Below, in pieces: positions 34,187-42,435 of a DNA stretch of 64,000 bases. The stretch covers positions 1-64,000 of the forward strand of contig SVTM01000004.1 in NCBI GenBank assembly GCA_015063785.1, written 5' to 3'. Origin of the DNA: Oscillospiraceae bacterium. Its GTDB lineage: Bacteria > Bacillota > Clostridia > Oscillospirales > CAG-382. Position numbers and translations under genes: made by a program. Numbering within the stretch: the stretch's first letter is position 1; the number at the start of each line of letters is the position of its first letter. The notes under the pieces are model-generated. The model searched no databases. It was given only the letters and a program-made list of their open reading frames with translations, and had not been told where the DNA came from.

Positions 34187-34227
34187 AAAGTGCCGTGGTG
34201 TCCTCCTCGGCACTTTTCTCTTTTTTT
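34187..34227 (+). terminator. Terminator of the BlaI operon
   Basis: AAAGTGCCG (34187-34195) and CGGCACTTT (34208-34216) around a 12-nt loop, followed by a T-rich run. Confidence 0.8.
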
Positions 34228-34246
34228 GCAAGGATTCATTTTTTCG

Positions 34247-34275
34247 TTGACATTTTATCCCATCTGTGTTACAAT
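34247..34275 (+). promoter_or_regulatory. Promoter of the HpcH/HpaI aldolase gene
   Basis: TTGACA (34247-34252) and TACAAT (34270-34275) with 17-bp spacing. Confidence 0.75.
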
Positions 34276-34308
34276 TCACTTGAAAATCGGAAAAAGGAGA
34301 TTTTGAGA

Positions 34309-35067
34309 ATGAAAAGCTTCAAAGAAAGAGTACTTTCCGGAGAGTTTCTTTGCGGAACTCATATAAGTCTTAATGATACTTGCATTGCAAAAATAGTCGG
34401 ACTTCTGGGATTTGATTATATCTGGATAGACATGGAGCACAGCTATCTTACATACGAAAATCTTTTGAACGAAATGATGATCCTTCAGGCAATGGATGTC
34501 CCTGTTGTTGTGCGCGTTCCTCAGCACGACCTTACCGCAACAAAGAAGATACTTGAAATGGGTCCCGACGGCATTGTTTTTCCGATGGTACGTTCAAAAG
34601 AAGAAATGGAAGAGCTTTTGTCGATGTCCTTGTATCCTCCTTACGGCAAGCGGGGTTTTGGCCCGGGCAACGCGATAAGCTATGGTATTTCGGATGTCAA
34701 AGAGTTTGTGAAAAACCACCACAAGACCATGTGCCGATTTGTTCAGATCGAGCACGTTGATCTTGTAAATCAGCTTGATCAGGTGGTAACAAATCCTTAT
34801 GTGGACGGTTTTATTTTCGGCGCCAACGACCTTTCGGGATCGATAGGAGAGCTTACAAACATTCACGGCGAAAATGTTCAATCGCTTATAACAAAGTCGA
34901 TTGAAATACTGAAAAAAAACAACAAGTGCATCGGACTTTCCACAGACGAGATCCTTCCCGAGCAGCTTCGTTTTTGGAAAGACCTTGGAATAAATATGAT
35001 CTCTGCAGGCGCCGAGCGATCGGGACTTGTAAAACATTTCAGAGCAATAAGAAAAGCATTTGATTAA
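34309..35067 (+). CDS. HpcH/HpaI family aldolase
   Basis: 252 residues from the ATG at 34309 (AAAGGAGA upstream, promoter ending at 34275). Barrel aldolase of the class II pyruvate type: WIDMEHSYLTYENL (acid/metal-site region), VVRVPQHD, GPDGIVFPMVRSKEEMEELL, YPPYGKRGFGPGNA and GANDLSGSIGE. Such enzymes cleave 2-keto-3-deoxy acids such as 2-keto-3-deoxy-rhamnonate or 4-hydroxy-2-oxoheptanedioate to pyruvate and an aldehyde. It stands alone, so the substrate is not indicated. A link to deoxysugar use, like the BMC, is possible but unproven. Confidence 0.88.
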   Translation: MKSFKERVLSGEFLCGTHISLNDTCIAKIVGLLGFDYIWIDMEHSYLTYENLLNEMMILQAMDVPVVVRVPQHDLTATKKILEMGPDGIVFPMVRSKEEMEELLSMSLYPPYGKRGFGPGNAISYGISDVKEFVKNHHKTMCRFVQIEHVDLVNQLDQVVTNPYVDGFIFGANDLSGSIGELTNIHGENVQSLITKSIEILKKNNKCIGLSTDEILPEQLRFWKDLGINMISAGAERSGLVKHFRAIRKAFD

Positions 35068-35082
35068 AAAATAAAAAATAAC

Positions 35083-35116
35083 AAAAACGGAACTGCGTAT
35101 CTCAGTTCCGTTTTTG
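35083..35116 (+). terminator. Terminator after the aldolase gene
   Basis: AAAAACGGAACTG and CAGTTCCGTTTTT pair perfectly around a short loop with a T run. Confidence 0.85.
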
Positions 35117-35159
35117 CGTTTGACAACCACAGGTTGCATGTTTTGCTACACAAAAGTGG

Positions 35160-35188
35160 TTGAATTAGAGATTTTTTGCTGATATAAT
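35160..35188 (+). promoter_or_regulatory. Promoter of the XRE-ADP-ribosylglycohydrolase gene
   Basis: TTGAAT (35160-35165) and TATAAT (35183-35188), 17-bp spacing. An inverted repeat CAACCAC (35124-35130) / GTGGTTG (35156-35162) ends inside the -35 and could be an operator for the protein's own HTH. Confidence 0.65.
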
Positions 35189-35216
35189 GGAATAAAAAAG
35201 CAAAGGAGACAAACAT

Positions 35217-36797
35217 ATGGCAATCTCTGAAATGATAAAAAAGCTTCGCCTGCGTGAAAAAATGTCGCAGGAGGATTTTGCATCGATCTTTTCGGTATCG
35301 CGCCAATCGGTGCAGAAGTGGGAAAATGGCACAAGTACCCCCGAGATCTCAAAGCTTGTCGAGATATCAAAGCATTTTGACATTTCGCTTGATGAGCTTG
35401 TCCTCGAGCGTGACAAGCGTGCCGCCGAGGCGATCTTGTATAACAAGGAAATGAAGCCCCAATACTCATCCATTCCCACCTGGGAATTTTATCCCGCCGA
35501 TATTATGACCGAATATCAGCAGTCTTATGAGGAAGGTCTTGATATCGAAGGTTACAAAGATCTGTTTTTTTCGGTGTCAAAGCTTCCTGCAAACGAGATA
35601 AAAAAGAAGCTTGGCGATGTTATTTTTGAGATAGTATCAAACGCTCCTATCAAGGAAGATTACAAATATATCGAGCCGTCAGATCTTGAAGCGATAAAAG
35701 AGTTGCGCCGCGAATACCCGATAAAAAGCACAAAGCTTTCCGAAAAAACGCTGGAGGATAAGATAGGCGGCGCGTGGTACGGACGCATCTGCGGTTGTAT
35801 GCTCGGCAAGACTGTCGAGGGCATACGTACAAACGAGCTTGTTCCTTTTCTGAAAGAAACGGGCAACTACCCAATGCATAGATATATCTATAAAAAAGAC
35901 CTCACAGACGAGATATGCGCAAAGTATAATTATCCTCTCAAAAACAGATGCTTTGCCGACGAGATCGACGGAATGCCCGTGGACGACGACACAAACTACG
36001 TTGTGCTTGCCCAGCTTCTCATCGAAAAATATGGCAGGAATTTCACTCCCTTTGATATGTCGCGACATTGGCTTGCCTGCCAACCAAAGGATGCTTATTG
36101 CACCGCCGAAAGAGTTGCCTTCTGCAATTTTGTCAAAGGCTACGTGCCGCCCTATTCCGCAGTTATGCAAAACCCCTATCGCGAGTGGATCGGTGCTCAG
36201 ATAAGAGGCGACTATTTTGGCTATATCAACCCCGGCGCCCCCGAGATTGCTGCCGAAATGGCATGGCGTGACGCCAGCATATCCCACGTCAAAAACGGCA
36301 TCTATGGCGAAATGTTTGCTTCGGCGATGATAGCATCTGCTGCCATGACCGATGATATGAGAGATATAATCTGTGCAGGCCTTGCACAGATACCCGAAAG
36401 CTCAAGACTTTACGAGGATGTAATGTGCGTTGTTGATGCATACAAAAACGGCGTTCCGGGCGAAAAATGCTTTGAAACTATCCACGAAAAATACGATGAA
36501 TACACCTCCCACGGTTGGTGCCACACAAATTCCAATGCCATGATCGTTGCCGCTTCTCTTCTTTACGGAGAAGGCGATTATGGCAAATCGATCTGCATGG
36601 CGGTGCAGACAGGATTTGACACCGACTGCAACGGAGCCACCGTCGGATCTGTCATCGGCATGGCAAAGGGAATGAAGGGTATTCCCGAATATTGGACAGA
36701 GCCCATCAAAAACACTCTGCACACCTCGATCTTCGGCGTCGGAACGGTCAAGATATCGGATTGTGTGAAAAAAACTCTCGCTCACGTCAAACTTTGA
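35217..36797 (+). CDS. XRE HTH fused to ADP-ribosylglycohydrolase
   Basis: 526 residues. N-terminal Cro/C1-type helix-turn-helix (about 4-60: KLRLREKMSQEDFASIFSVSRQSVQKWENG), a linker of about 110 residues, then an ADP-ribosylglycohydrolase domain (about 180-526). The binuclear magnesium motifs are visible: GCMLGKTVEG near the start, MPVDDDTNYV, and the late DTDCNGATVGSVIG. Enzymes of this fold remove ADP-ribose from proteins, DNA or small molecules. The fusion suggests a DNA-binding protein whose regulation or target is tied to ADP-ribose. Own promoter and terminator; neighbours unrelated. Confidence 0.88.
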   Translation: MAISEMIKKLRLREKMSQEDFASIFSVSRQSVQKWENGTSTPEISKLVEISKHFDISLDELVLERDKRAAEAILYNKEMKPQYSSIPTWEFYPADIMTEYQQSYEEGLDIEGYKDLFFSVSKLPANEIKKKLGDVIFEIVSNAPIKEDYKYIEPSDLEAIKELRREYPIKSTKLSEKTLEDKIGGAWYGRICGCMLGKTVEGIRTNELVPFLKETGNYPMHRYIYKKDLTDEICAKYNYPLKNRCFADEIDGMPVDDDTNYVVLAQLLIEKYGRNFTPFDMSRHWLACQPKDAYCTAERVAFCNFVKGYVPPYSAVMQNPYREWIGAQIRGDYFGYINPGAPEIAAEMAWRDASISHVKNGIYGEMFASAMIASAAMTDDMRDIICAGLAQIPESSRLYEDVMCVVDAYKNGVPGEKCFETIHEKYDEYTSHGWCHTNSNAMIVAASLLYGEGDYGKSICMAVQTGFDTDCNGATVGSVIGMAKGMKGIPEYWTEPIKNTLHTSIFGVGTVKISDCVKKTLAHVKL

Positions 36798-36800
36798 ATA

Positions 36801-36834
36801 AAAAACTCTCCGATGTATATTTCGGAGAGTTTTT
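36801..36834. terminator. Bidirectional terminator
   Basis: AAAAACTCTCCGA and TCGGAGAGTTTTT pair around a 7-nt loop between converging genes. Confidence 0.85.
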
Positions 36835-36838
36835 GTCG

Positions 36839-37306
36839 TTATTTTATCTTTTTTCCGTCAAGTATTGCCGACACAAGGTTGTCGCCGCGATATTCGAGCT
36901 TCAGCGAGAAAAAAGGACAGGGCTTTTCGATAAGCTTTAAGAAAATTCTGTCACCTTCCCAAAGGGTAAGGTCGTAAAGCTTTTCTTTTTCGATCCATTC
37001 AAGGCATCCTTCGTCACATTCGGAAATATTTCCCGTGAAACCGTCTGCCGTAAAAAGGTGCATATACTCGGTTTCATAAATATCGCTAACAAAGGTCACG
37101 ATGGCGCGAAAAGTGTAGCAATTGACGTCGAGTCCTGTTTCTTCCTTAGCTTCCCGAAGCATACACTCCTCAGGGCTTTCGCCGTCCTCAAATTTTCCGC
37201 CGATGCCTATCCATTTGTCGCGGTTGACGTCGTTTTCTTTCTTGATGCGGTGGAGCATCAGATATTTTCCGTCTTTTTCAATATAGCAAAGAGTAGAGTT
37301 TTTCAT
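36839..37306 (-). CDS. Nudix hydrolase
   Basis: 155 residues from the ATG at 37306; a GTG three codons upstream is also in frame. The Nudix box GGKFEDGESPEECMLREAKEETGLD is complete apart from usual variation (split here: GGKFEDGESPEEC then MLREAKEETGLD). Similar to 8-oxo-dGTP diphosphatases (MutT type), with the C-terminal strand WIEKEKLYDLTLWEGDRIFL. Lies 12 bp after mntP on the same strand. Confidence 0.88.
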   Translation of the reverse strand: MKNSTLCYIEKDGKYLMLHRIKKENDVNRDKWIGIGGKFEDGESPEECMLREAKEETGLDVNCYTFRAIVTFVSDIYETEYMHLFTADGFTGNISECDEGCLEWIEKEKLYDLTLWEGDRIFLKLIEKPCPFFSLKLEYRGDNLVSAILDGKKIK

Positions 37307-37318
37307 ATCTTTCACCGA

Positions 37319-37936
37319 TCAAAAAATGTTGCTTACCCATGTAAAGAACACATCGAGTAATCCGAGATGCTCAAGCAGTATCTTAAGTCCAATTAGGATA
37401 AGAATAACACCACCTGCGTACGAAGCATTCTTTTCAAATTTGGATCCGAACTTGTTGCCTATGATAACTCCGGCAAAGCAGATGACAAGGGTGATAGCGC
37501 CGATTATTGCAACGGCGGCGCCAATATTCATTCCATCCGAAAGGCATGCCATGGCGATGCCGACAGCAAGGGCGTCAATGCTGGTGGCGATCGCCATCAC
37601 CACCAGCTCTTTGTAGTTCAGTTTATCACTCAAGCCGCATGAGTCGCCGCATCCGTCATCGTCGTCGCGGATAGTGTCAAATATCATTTTTCCGCCGATA
37701 AAGGCAAGCAGAACAAATGCGATCCAATGGTCAAAATTTTTGATATAGCTTTCAAAGCTTGTGCCGAGAAGATAGCCGACAAAAGGCATTGCCGCCTGAA
37801 AGCCGCCGAAAAAGAGCGCGATGATAAATGCGTTCTTGAGATTCAGCTTTCTCATCGAAAGTCCTTTGCAAACAGACACTGCAAGTGCATCCATCGAAAG
37901 GCCTATTGCAGTAAGGATTACTTCTAAAAGTCCCAT
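37319..37936 (-). CDS. mntP: Manganese efflux pump MntP
   Basis: 205 residues with six membrane helices. The two symmetrical signature motifs SMDALAVSVCKG and SIDALAVGIAMACL carry the metal-binding aspartates. A His/Asp/Cys-rich cytosolic loop (RDDDDGCGDSCGL) lies between the halves. MntP exports Mn2+. Many mntP genes carry a yybP-ykoY riboswitch; the 38 bp between this start and the upstream stem-loop are too short for one. TAAGGATG precedes the ATG. Confidence 0.95.
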   Translation of the reverse strand: MGLLEVILTAIGLSMDALAVSVCKGLSMRKLNLKNAFIIALFFGGFQAAMPFVGYLLGTSFESYIKNFDHWIAFVLLAFIGGKMIFDTIRDDDDGCGDSCGLSDKLNYKELVVMAIATSIDALAVGIAMACLSDGMNIGAAVAIIGAITLVICFAGVIIGNKFGSKFEKNASYAGGVILILIGLKILLEHLGLLDVFFTWVSNIF

Positions 37937-37973
37937 AAAAACATCCTTAAAAAATATTTTATAACAAGACTAT

Positions 37974-38000
37974 GACCTGCCGCAGTTTGAGCGGCAGGTC
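37974..38000. terminator. Stem-loop at the end of the BMC operon
   Basis: GACCTGCCGC and GCGGCAGGTC, perfect 10-bp arms around AGTTTGA, just after the last BMC gene. The T run on the minus strand is weak, so some read-through into mntP is possible. Confidence 0.65.
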
Positions 38001-38016
38001 TTTCACAATCTTTTGA

Positions 38017-39165
38017 TCAATATTTTGCGATGTGAGAAAGAATTTCCTCAACACCCTCGCTTGTCATCTTGCGGGGGTTTGTCGCAGTGCAGGCATCGTT
38101 GAGGGCACTCTTAATGATGGCGCTCTTCTGGGAAAGATAATCTTCCTTCGATACCTTTGCTTCGGCAAGAGTTGCGGGGATACCACAGGTATGCTCAAGG
38201 GCGAGAATGTGATCGCACAGAGCATTAACCGAATGCTTGATGTTTGTTGTTTTGATTCCGATGCGGCCTGCAATCTTGGCAAGCTTTTTTGCCGCTGTGG
38301 TGTATGCGTCGGGTGATGCCGAAAACCCTGCAGGCAGGTCGGCGTTGTGGCGCATAACGTGCGGAAGAAGCATAGCGTTTGCACGTCCGTGGGGAATATG
38401 AAATTTTGCACCCAGTGCATGGGCAATACCGTGGTTTACACCAAGGCTTACGATGTTAAAGGACATACCTGCAAGGCAGGATGCTTTGTGCATCTTGTCG
38501 CGTGCTTCAATATTGTTTCCGTCCTTGCATGCAAGGGGAAGGAATTCAAACGCAAGCTCAAGGGCTTTTTCGGCAAGAGCATCCGAAAAATCGTTTGCCG
38601 CTGTTGAAATATATGCCTCAAGCGCGTGAGTTATAACATCAAAGCCGGTGTCGGCGGTAATACTCGCAGGTGCTGTGCGGACAAGCTCGGGATCAAGAAT
38701 TGCCACATCGGGCTGAAGATCCTCGTGAACAAGGGGATATTTAACTCCTGCCTCGCGGTCGGTGATAACCGAGAACATGGTTACTTCAGAACCTGTGCCG
38801 CTGGTGGTGGGAATGGCAACAAGCTTGATATCCTGCTTTTTGCCCGAACGCTTTGCCATGAGAAGAACAGCTTTTGCGGCATCAATAGAAGATCCTCCGC
38901 CGAGAGCCACAACAATGTCTGCATTCGCTTTAAGAAGAAAGTCGAGTCCCTGAACCACAAGTTCAATAGGGGGGTCGGGCTTTACATCGCCAAAAATGCT
39001 GACGCTGTTGCAACCGTCAAGCTTTTCTGCTATTCTCTGGGCAACGCCGCTTTTCACCATAAAAGGATCAGTGAAAATGACGGCGTTTACGTTCTTGTAT
39101 TCACAAAGCTTGTCAAGAGCATTCTGATCAAAACAGACAGTGGTTGGAAGTCTGAAAGTGTTCAT
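38017..39165 (-). CDS. pduQ: Iron-type alcohol dehydrogenase (PduQ-like)
   Basis: 382 residues, group III Fe-dependent alcohol dehydrogenase. NAD-binding GGGSSIDAAKA, PTTSGTGSEVT, and metal-ligand stretches DTGFDVITHALEAY and GVNHGIAHALGAKFHIPHGRANA. In Pdu-type microcompartments PduQ reduces propanal to 1-propanol and regenerates NAD+ inside the shell. No clear encapsulation peptide is visible at either end. Last gene of the BMC operon, 21 bp after the trimeric shell gene. It could also reduce lactaldehyde to 1,2-propanediol. Confidence 0.9.
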   Translation of the reverse strand: MNTFRLPTTVCFDQNALDKLCEYKNVNAVIFTDPFMVKSGVAQRIAEKLDGCNSVSIFGDVKPDPPIELVVQGLDFLLKANADIVVALGGGSSIDAAKAVLLMAKRSGKKQDIKLVAIPTTSGTGSEVTMFSVITDREAGVKYPLVHEDLQPDVAILDPELVRTAPASITADTGFDVITHALEAYISTAANDFSDALAEKALELAFEFLPLACKDGNNIEARDKMHKASCLAGMSFNIVSLGVNHGIAHALGAKFHIPHGRANAMLLPHVMRHNADLPAGFSASPDAYTTAAKKLAKIAGRIGIKTTNIKHSVNALCDHILALEHTCGIPATLAEAKVSKEDYLSQKSAIIKSALNDACTATNPRKMTSEGVEEILSHIAKY

Positions 39166-39186
39166 ATACTGCTCCTTGCAAATTTA

Positions 39187-39735
39187 TCAGAGAATTGTTT
39201 CCCAAAGACGCTTGTCGGGATTGGGAATGACAGAGCTGTCAAGCAGCATACCGTCGTGTGAAACCTCCTGCTGAGCGCGCTCGATAGCAGCAGATACAGC
39301 TGCAACGTCGCCGGTGATGAGCATATACGATTTTCCGCACATACCGCGGGCAACTCGGAGCTCGATAAGGTCAACAAGAGATGTCTTTGCTGCGGCGTCT
39401 GCCGCCATGATAATATCGGCGGCGTTGAAAGTTTCAAGAACGCCGAGAGCCTTCACGTCTTCAACCTTGGATGCACCGTAAAGGGCAGGGAAGATCGAAT
39501 CGTGAGGATTGCCCAGGACAAAGCTGCCCATTATCTTGGAGTCAAATCTTGCCTTTACCGAATCAACAGCAGCCTTAACAGCGCTGAGATCTCCGGTAAT
39601 GATAACAATGTATTTGCCCGGACATACAGGTTGACTTTCAATAACTTCCACTTCCGCAGTCTTGAGCATCATATCAGCGCTCTGAATGCCTGCGGAAACC
39701 GTCTGAAGTTCAACCATTCCGATTGCTTTACTCAT
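39187..39735 (-). CDS. pduT: BMC-T trimeric shell protein (PduT-like)
   Basis: 182 residues from the ATG at 39735, two fused BMC domains (about 4-80 and 95-180). Cys38 in QPVCPGKY matches the pore cysteine that holds a 4Fe-4S cluster in PduT, so electrons could cross the shell here. A GTG at 39801 would add 22 residues without similarity to shell proteins. The gene is separated from pduS by 168 bp with three hairpins. The partner for electron transfer is most likely PduS, encoded just upstream. Confidence 0.92.
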   Translation of the reverse strand: MSKAIGMVELQTVSAGIQSADMMLKTAEVEVIESQPVCPGKYIVIITGDLSAVKAAVDSVKARFDSKIMGSFVLGNPHDSIFPALYGASKVEDVKALGVLETFNAADIIMAADAAAKTSLVDLIELRVARGMCGKSYMLITGDVAAVSAAIERAQQEVSHDGMLLDSSVIPNPDKRLWETIL

Positions 39736-39809
39736 TGATAGTAACCGTGAGTTTTCGTCGGTGAAAAGATCACAGACAAAAAGCTTCCTTTCTCCCCACA
39801 CAAATAAAT

Positions 39810-39877
39810 ACTTTGAAAATCAAAGTGTACTTGTGAAAGTACCGTATTCTCCGGGTTTTTGTGGGGCAAAATCCCGG
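39810..39877 (-). promoter_or_regulatory. Three hairpins between pduS and pduT
   Basis: ACTTTGA/TCAAAGT (39810-39826), GTACTT/AAGTAC (39827-39842) and CCGGG...CCCGG with paired A/T extension (39851-39877). They lie in the only long gap between shell-related genes other than 41512-41650. None has a clear terminator T run, so mRNA processing or stability control is likely. Confidence 0.55.
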
Positions 39878-39903
39878 AAGGGTAGAAGAATATCAGATCA
39901 CGC

Positions 39904-41235
39904 TTATGCTTCGATCACAACGAATTTTTCGTTGGCATCGACAACCTTGCCGGAAATAGATGCGTGTACGGGCATCGAGAGCTTGCCTTCGGCGGCCTCA
40001 CCGATAACCTGACCTGCCTTTACCTTGTCGCCCTTCTTGACGATGGCGGCGGCAGGAACACCGATGCTCTGGCTGAGCATGATCTTAACCTTCTTTGCGC
40101 CGACTGTTTCGTCAACAAGCGGTGCGGGAAGGTTGTATTTTGTAAGTCCGAGACGGGCTGTAAGTCTGGGCATGGGTACAAGTCTGTCTGTACGATGCTC
40201 GGAAACGTCAGAGAACTTTGCATCTGCGTGGTTGATCTGAACGCCGTTCTTGCGAAGACCCATCTTGTATTCGCCGATAAGAGTTCTGGGCGAAAGGTTC
40301 TGTCCGCAGGCATAAAGTTCGCAAATGCCGCACTGCGAGCAGTACATTGTGTTGATAAAAGGTCCTACGTCCTTTGTTGCTCCGCTGGTTGCCGAACGCA
40401 TGAAAGCGTGGGGCTCGATGGGATGACCGAGAAGATGTCTCGAGCAGAGATCTGTACACATTCTGCACTGACAGCAAGCTGCCATGGCGCGCTTCATGTC
40501 GATCTGGATCTTTGCGGTTTTCTTGGAGATCAGCGGATGAGTTGTGGGGAGAACGAGGATTGCGTTGGATGTTTTTGTCACAACATCCGAGGGAGAAACC
40601 ACGCGGCCTGTCATGGGGCCACCGCCGATAAGAGAATAATCGGCAACAGTTGCACCGCCTGCCAGCTCAATGAGCTCGGCATATGTCATGCCAAGAGGAG
40701 CCTTGAGGGTGATGGGGTTCTTGACCTCACCTGCAATCGTTATGTACTTTGTTGTAACGGGTTCCGACTTGTTAATTGCGTTGTAAACATTGAGAATAGT
40801 CTCAACGTTGAACACAGTAACTCCAACAGTAATGGGGAGTGCGCCGGGAGCCACAACTCTCTTTGTGGTTTCGTAGATAGTGATGACTTCATCACCCGCG
40901 GGATAAACTTCGGGCAAAAGACCGATGCGTGCCTTGGGGAATCTGTCAAGATTTGCCTTTACGGCATCAACTGCGCCTTTGTAGGCTTCCTTTACGGCGA
41001 TGATGATATGATCTGCCTCCACAGCCTCGGCGATTGTGTCGAGGGTTGTGAGGATCTCGAGAGCATATTTTTCAAGCACCTGACGGTGAAGCTTGAGCAA
41101 GGGTTCGCATTCAGCACAGTTGAGGATTATGGTGTCCGCACGCTTATCAAGCTTTGCGTAAGAAGGAAATCCGGCTCCGCCTGCTCCGGCGACACCGTTT
41201 TTCTTCATAATTTCAACAAGTTCTGTCAATACCAT
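39904..41235 (-). CDS. pduS: PduS-like flavin/Fe-S oxidoreductase
   Basis: 443 residues related to RnfC/NuoF. The FMN/NADH domain starts with NGVAGAGGAGFPSYAKL and NCAECEPLL; two 4Fe-4S motifs follow, CCQCRMCTDLCSRHL and CSQCGICELYACG. A C-terminal barrel-sandwich domain ends the protein. In B12-dependent Pdu systems PduS reduces cobalamin. This locus has a GRE instead, so PduS probably moves electrons from NADH toward the PduT cluster or back. Upstream of pduT, 9 bp after the vertex protein gene. Confidence 0.92.
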   Translation of the reverse strand: MVLTELVEIMKKNGVAGAGGAGFPSYAKLDKRADTIILNCAECEPLLKLHRQVLEKYALEILTTLDTIAEAVEADHIIIAVKEAYKGAVDAVKANLDRFPKARIGLLPEVYPAGDEVITIYETTKRVVAPGALPITVGVTVFNVETILNVYNAINKSEPVTTKYITIAGEVKNPITLKAPLGMTYAELIELAGGATVADYSLIGGGPMTGRVVSPSDVVTKTSNAILVLPTTHPLISKKTAKIQIDMKRAMAACCQCRMCTDLCSRHLLGHPIEPHAFMRSATSGATKDVGPFINTMYCSQCGICELYACGQNLSPRTLIGEYKMGLRKNGVQINHADAKFSDVSEHRTDRLVPMPRLTARLGLTKYNLPAPLVDETVGAKKVKIMLSQSIGVPAAAIVKKGDKVKAGQVIGEAAEGKLSMPVHASISGKVVDANEKFVVIEA

Positions 41236-41244
41236 AATGTTTTA

Positions 41245-41511
41245 TTACTCCAGTCCGGTGCCGTCATCAACAATGCCCACAACAGCCGCATCAACGGGAG
41301 TGTTTCCGTCGTTGCATGCCAGTCGTGCCGCACTGCCCTGTGCTACCAAAACAATGTCGCCTATACCGGCGCCCACATTGTCAACGGCTACCATTTTTGT
41401 GTTATCATTCGTCATGGAGGAAAGGATCTCTACCACAAGGAACTTACAGCCCACAAGAGCTTCGTTCTTGCGTGTGGAAATTACTTTTCCGACGACTTTG
41501 CCAATTATCAT
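41245..41511 (-). CDS. BMC-P vertex protein (EutN/CcmL family)
   Basis: 88 residues from the ATG at 41511 (AAAGGTG upstream; a GTG nine bases earlier is possible). Pentamer-forming EutN/CcmL fold: IIGKVVGKVISTRKNEALVGCKFLVVE, then GAGIGDIVLVAQGSAAR and PVDAAVVGIVD. It caps the shell vertices. Only one such gene is present in the operon. Confidence 0.94.
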   Translation of the reverse strand: MIIGKVVGKVISTRKNEALVGCKFLVVEILSSMTNDNTKMVAVDNVGAGIGDIVLVAQGSAARLACNDGNTPVDAAVVGIVDDGTGLE

Positions 41512-41572
41512 TATAATCACCTTTTGTCCGACTTTGGAATAGTTCCTTTGTCGGGAGTAATTGGATTTTTAT

Positions 41573-41610
41573 GCGGCACGCCGCGGGGCGGAAAGATATA
41601 TTGCCGCCCC
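41573..41610 (-). promoter_or_regulatory. Two GC-rich hairpins between shell genes
   Basis: GGGGCGG (41585-41591) / CCGCCCC (41604-41610) and GCGG/CCGC (41573-41584) lie in the 139-bp gap between the extended BMC-H gene and the vertex gene. They may attenuate expression so that hexamers outnumber pentamers. Confidence 0.55.
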
Positions 41611-41650
41611 GAAGAGACGTCGCGTCGAATTTTGAAAAGTTCCCGTTATC

Positions 41651-42097
41651 TTACTTGAGAGCGGGGAGGATCTTTTCAACGTCTGCGTGAGGTCTGGGAA
41701 TAACGTGAGTTGCAATAACTTCACCAAGACGCTCAGCAGAAGAAGAACCTGCTTCAACTGCAGCCTTAACTGCGCCAACGTCGCCGCGAACCATAACGCT
41801 TACAAGTCCGGAACCGATCTTTTCGGTGCCAACAAGTTCAACGTTTGCTGCCTTGAGCATAGCGTCAGCAGCTTCAACTGCTGCAACAAGTCCTCTTGTT
41901 TCGATCATACCTAATGCCTGCTGTGTCATAACTTTTACCTCCGTTATGTTATCAGAAATTTTAGTATTTGTGGTTTTGGTATCTGCAACATTTTGAGCAA
42001 CTACGCTCTGAGGCTGTGCAGAAACAGCCGCGCTCTTTTTTGCCGCGGTTCTGCCTCTCGGCTTCTTTTCCGCAGTGTTTTCATTTTTTGCAGCCAT
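41651..42097 (-). CDS. BMC-H shell protein with 56-residue N-terminal extension and internal start
   Basis: 148 residues. The BMC-H domain begins at Met57 ([14 protein letters not shown]) and is about four-fifths identical by eye to the 42436 gene. The first 56 residues are basic and low complexity ([15 protein letters not shown]) and unlike any shell domain. At 41929 the internal ATG has a strong GGAGG (41942-41938) 8 nt upstream, so two products are expected: a long form and a normal 92-residue BMC-H. This recalls PduB/PduB'. The extension could bind cargo, nucleic acid or another shell face. Confidence 0.9.
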   Translation of the reverse strand: MAAKNENTAEKKPRGRTAAKKSAAVSAQPQSVVAQNVADTKTTNTKISDNITEVKVMTQQALGMIETRGLVAAVEAADAMLKAANVELVGTEKIGSGLVSVMVRGDVGAVKAAVEAGSSSAERLGEVIATHVIPRPHADVEKILPALK

Positions 42098-42109
42098 TTT
42101 TATTACCTC

Positions 42110-42403
42110 TTATTTCTTAGTCTTTGTAAGTCTCGACGCCGACAACTCGACCATACGCTGAGTTTCTTCGTGCGGGTTTGCAATAACGAAAGACGCACAA
42201 GGTGGAGTTACGCAAGATCTTTTTACGCATTCAACCGCCTCTGTTACGTCAGAAACGTCGCCTGTCACGATGATGGTGACAAGTCTGCCTCCGAGCTTTC
42301 GTTCCCATGTGACAAAAGAAACGTTTGCGCTTTTGCACATGATGTCAAGAGCATCAACCGCCGCAACGACGCCTGAAACTTCGACGAGTCCCAAAGATTT
42401 CAT
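42110..42403 (-). CDS. BMC-H shell protein, divergent
   Basis: 97 residues, single BMC domain (MKSLGLVEVSGVVAAVDALDIMCKSANV, IIVTGDVSDVTEAVECVKRS). It is less like PduA than its neighbours: the pore-side loop is changed (WERKLGGRLVT in place of [10 protein letters not shown]), and it has several cysteines. Probably a minor hexamer with a different pore. Ends 12 bp before the extended BMC-H gene. Confidence 0.92.
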   Translation of the reverse strand: MKSLGLVEVSGVVAAVDALDIMCKSANVSFVTWERKLGGRLVTIIVTGDVSDVTEAVECVKRSCVTPPCASFVIANPHEETQRMVELSASRLTKTKK

Positions 42404-42435
42404 AGTTTTCTTCCTTTACGAATTTTATCGGAAAA

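Noticed and set aside
37937..37973. Possible manganese riboswitch before mntP
   Set aside because: Only 38 bases separate the start codon from the BMC-operon stem-loop; there is no room for a yybP-ykoY element.
39736..39801. 22-residue N-terminal extension of PduT from a GTG at 39801
   Set aside because: The added residues do not resemble shell or targeting sequences and PduT proteins start at the later Met; Cys38 numbering also fits the later start.
39964..41658. Long open plus-strand frame of about 564 codons
   Set aside because: It is antisense to pduS, whose Fe-S and FMN motifs are intact; Cys-rich composition comes from the opposite strand.
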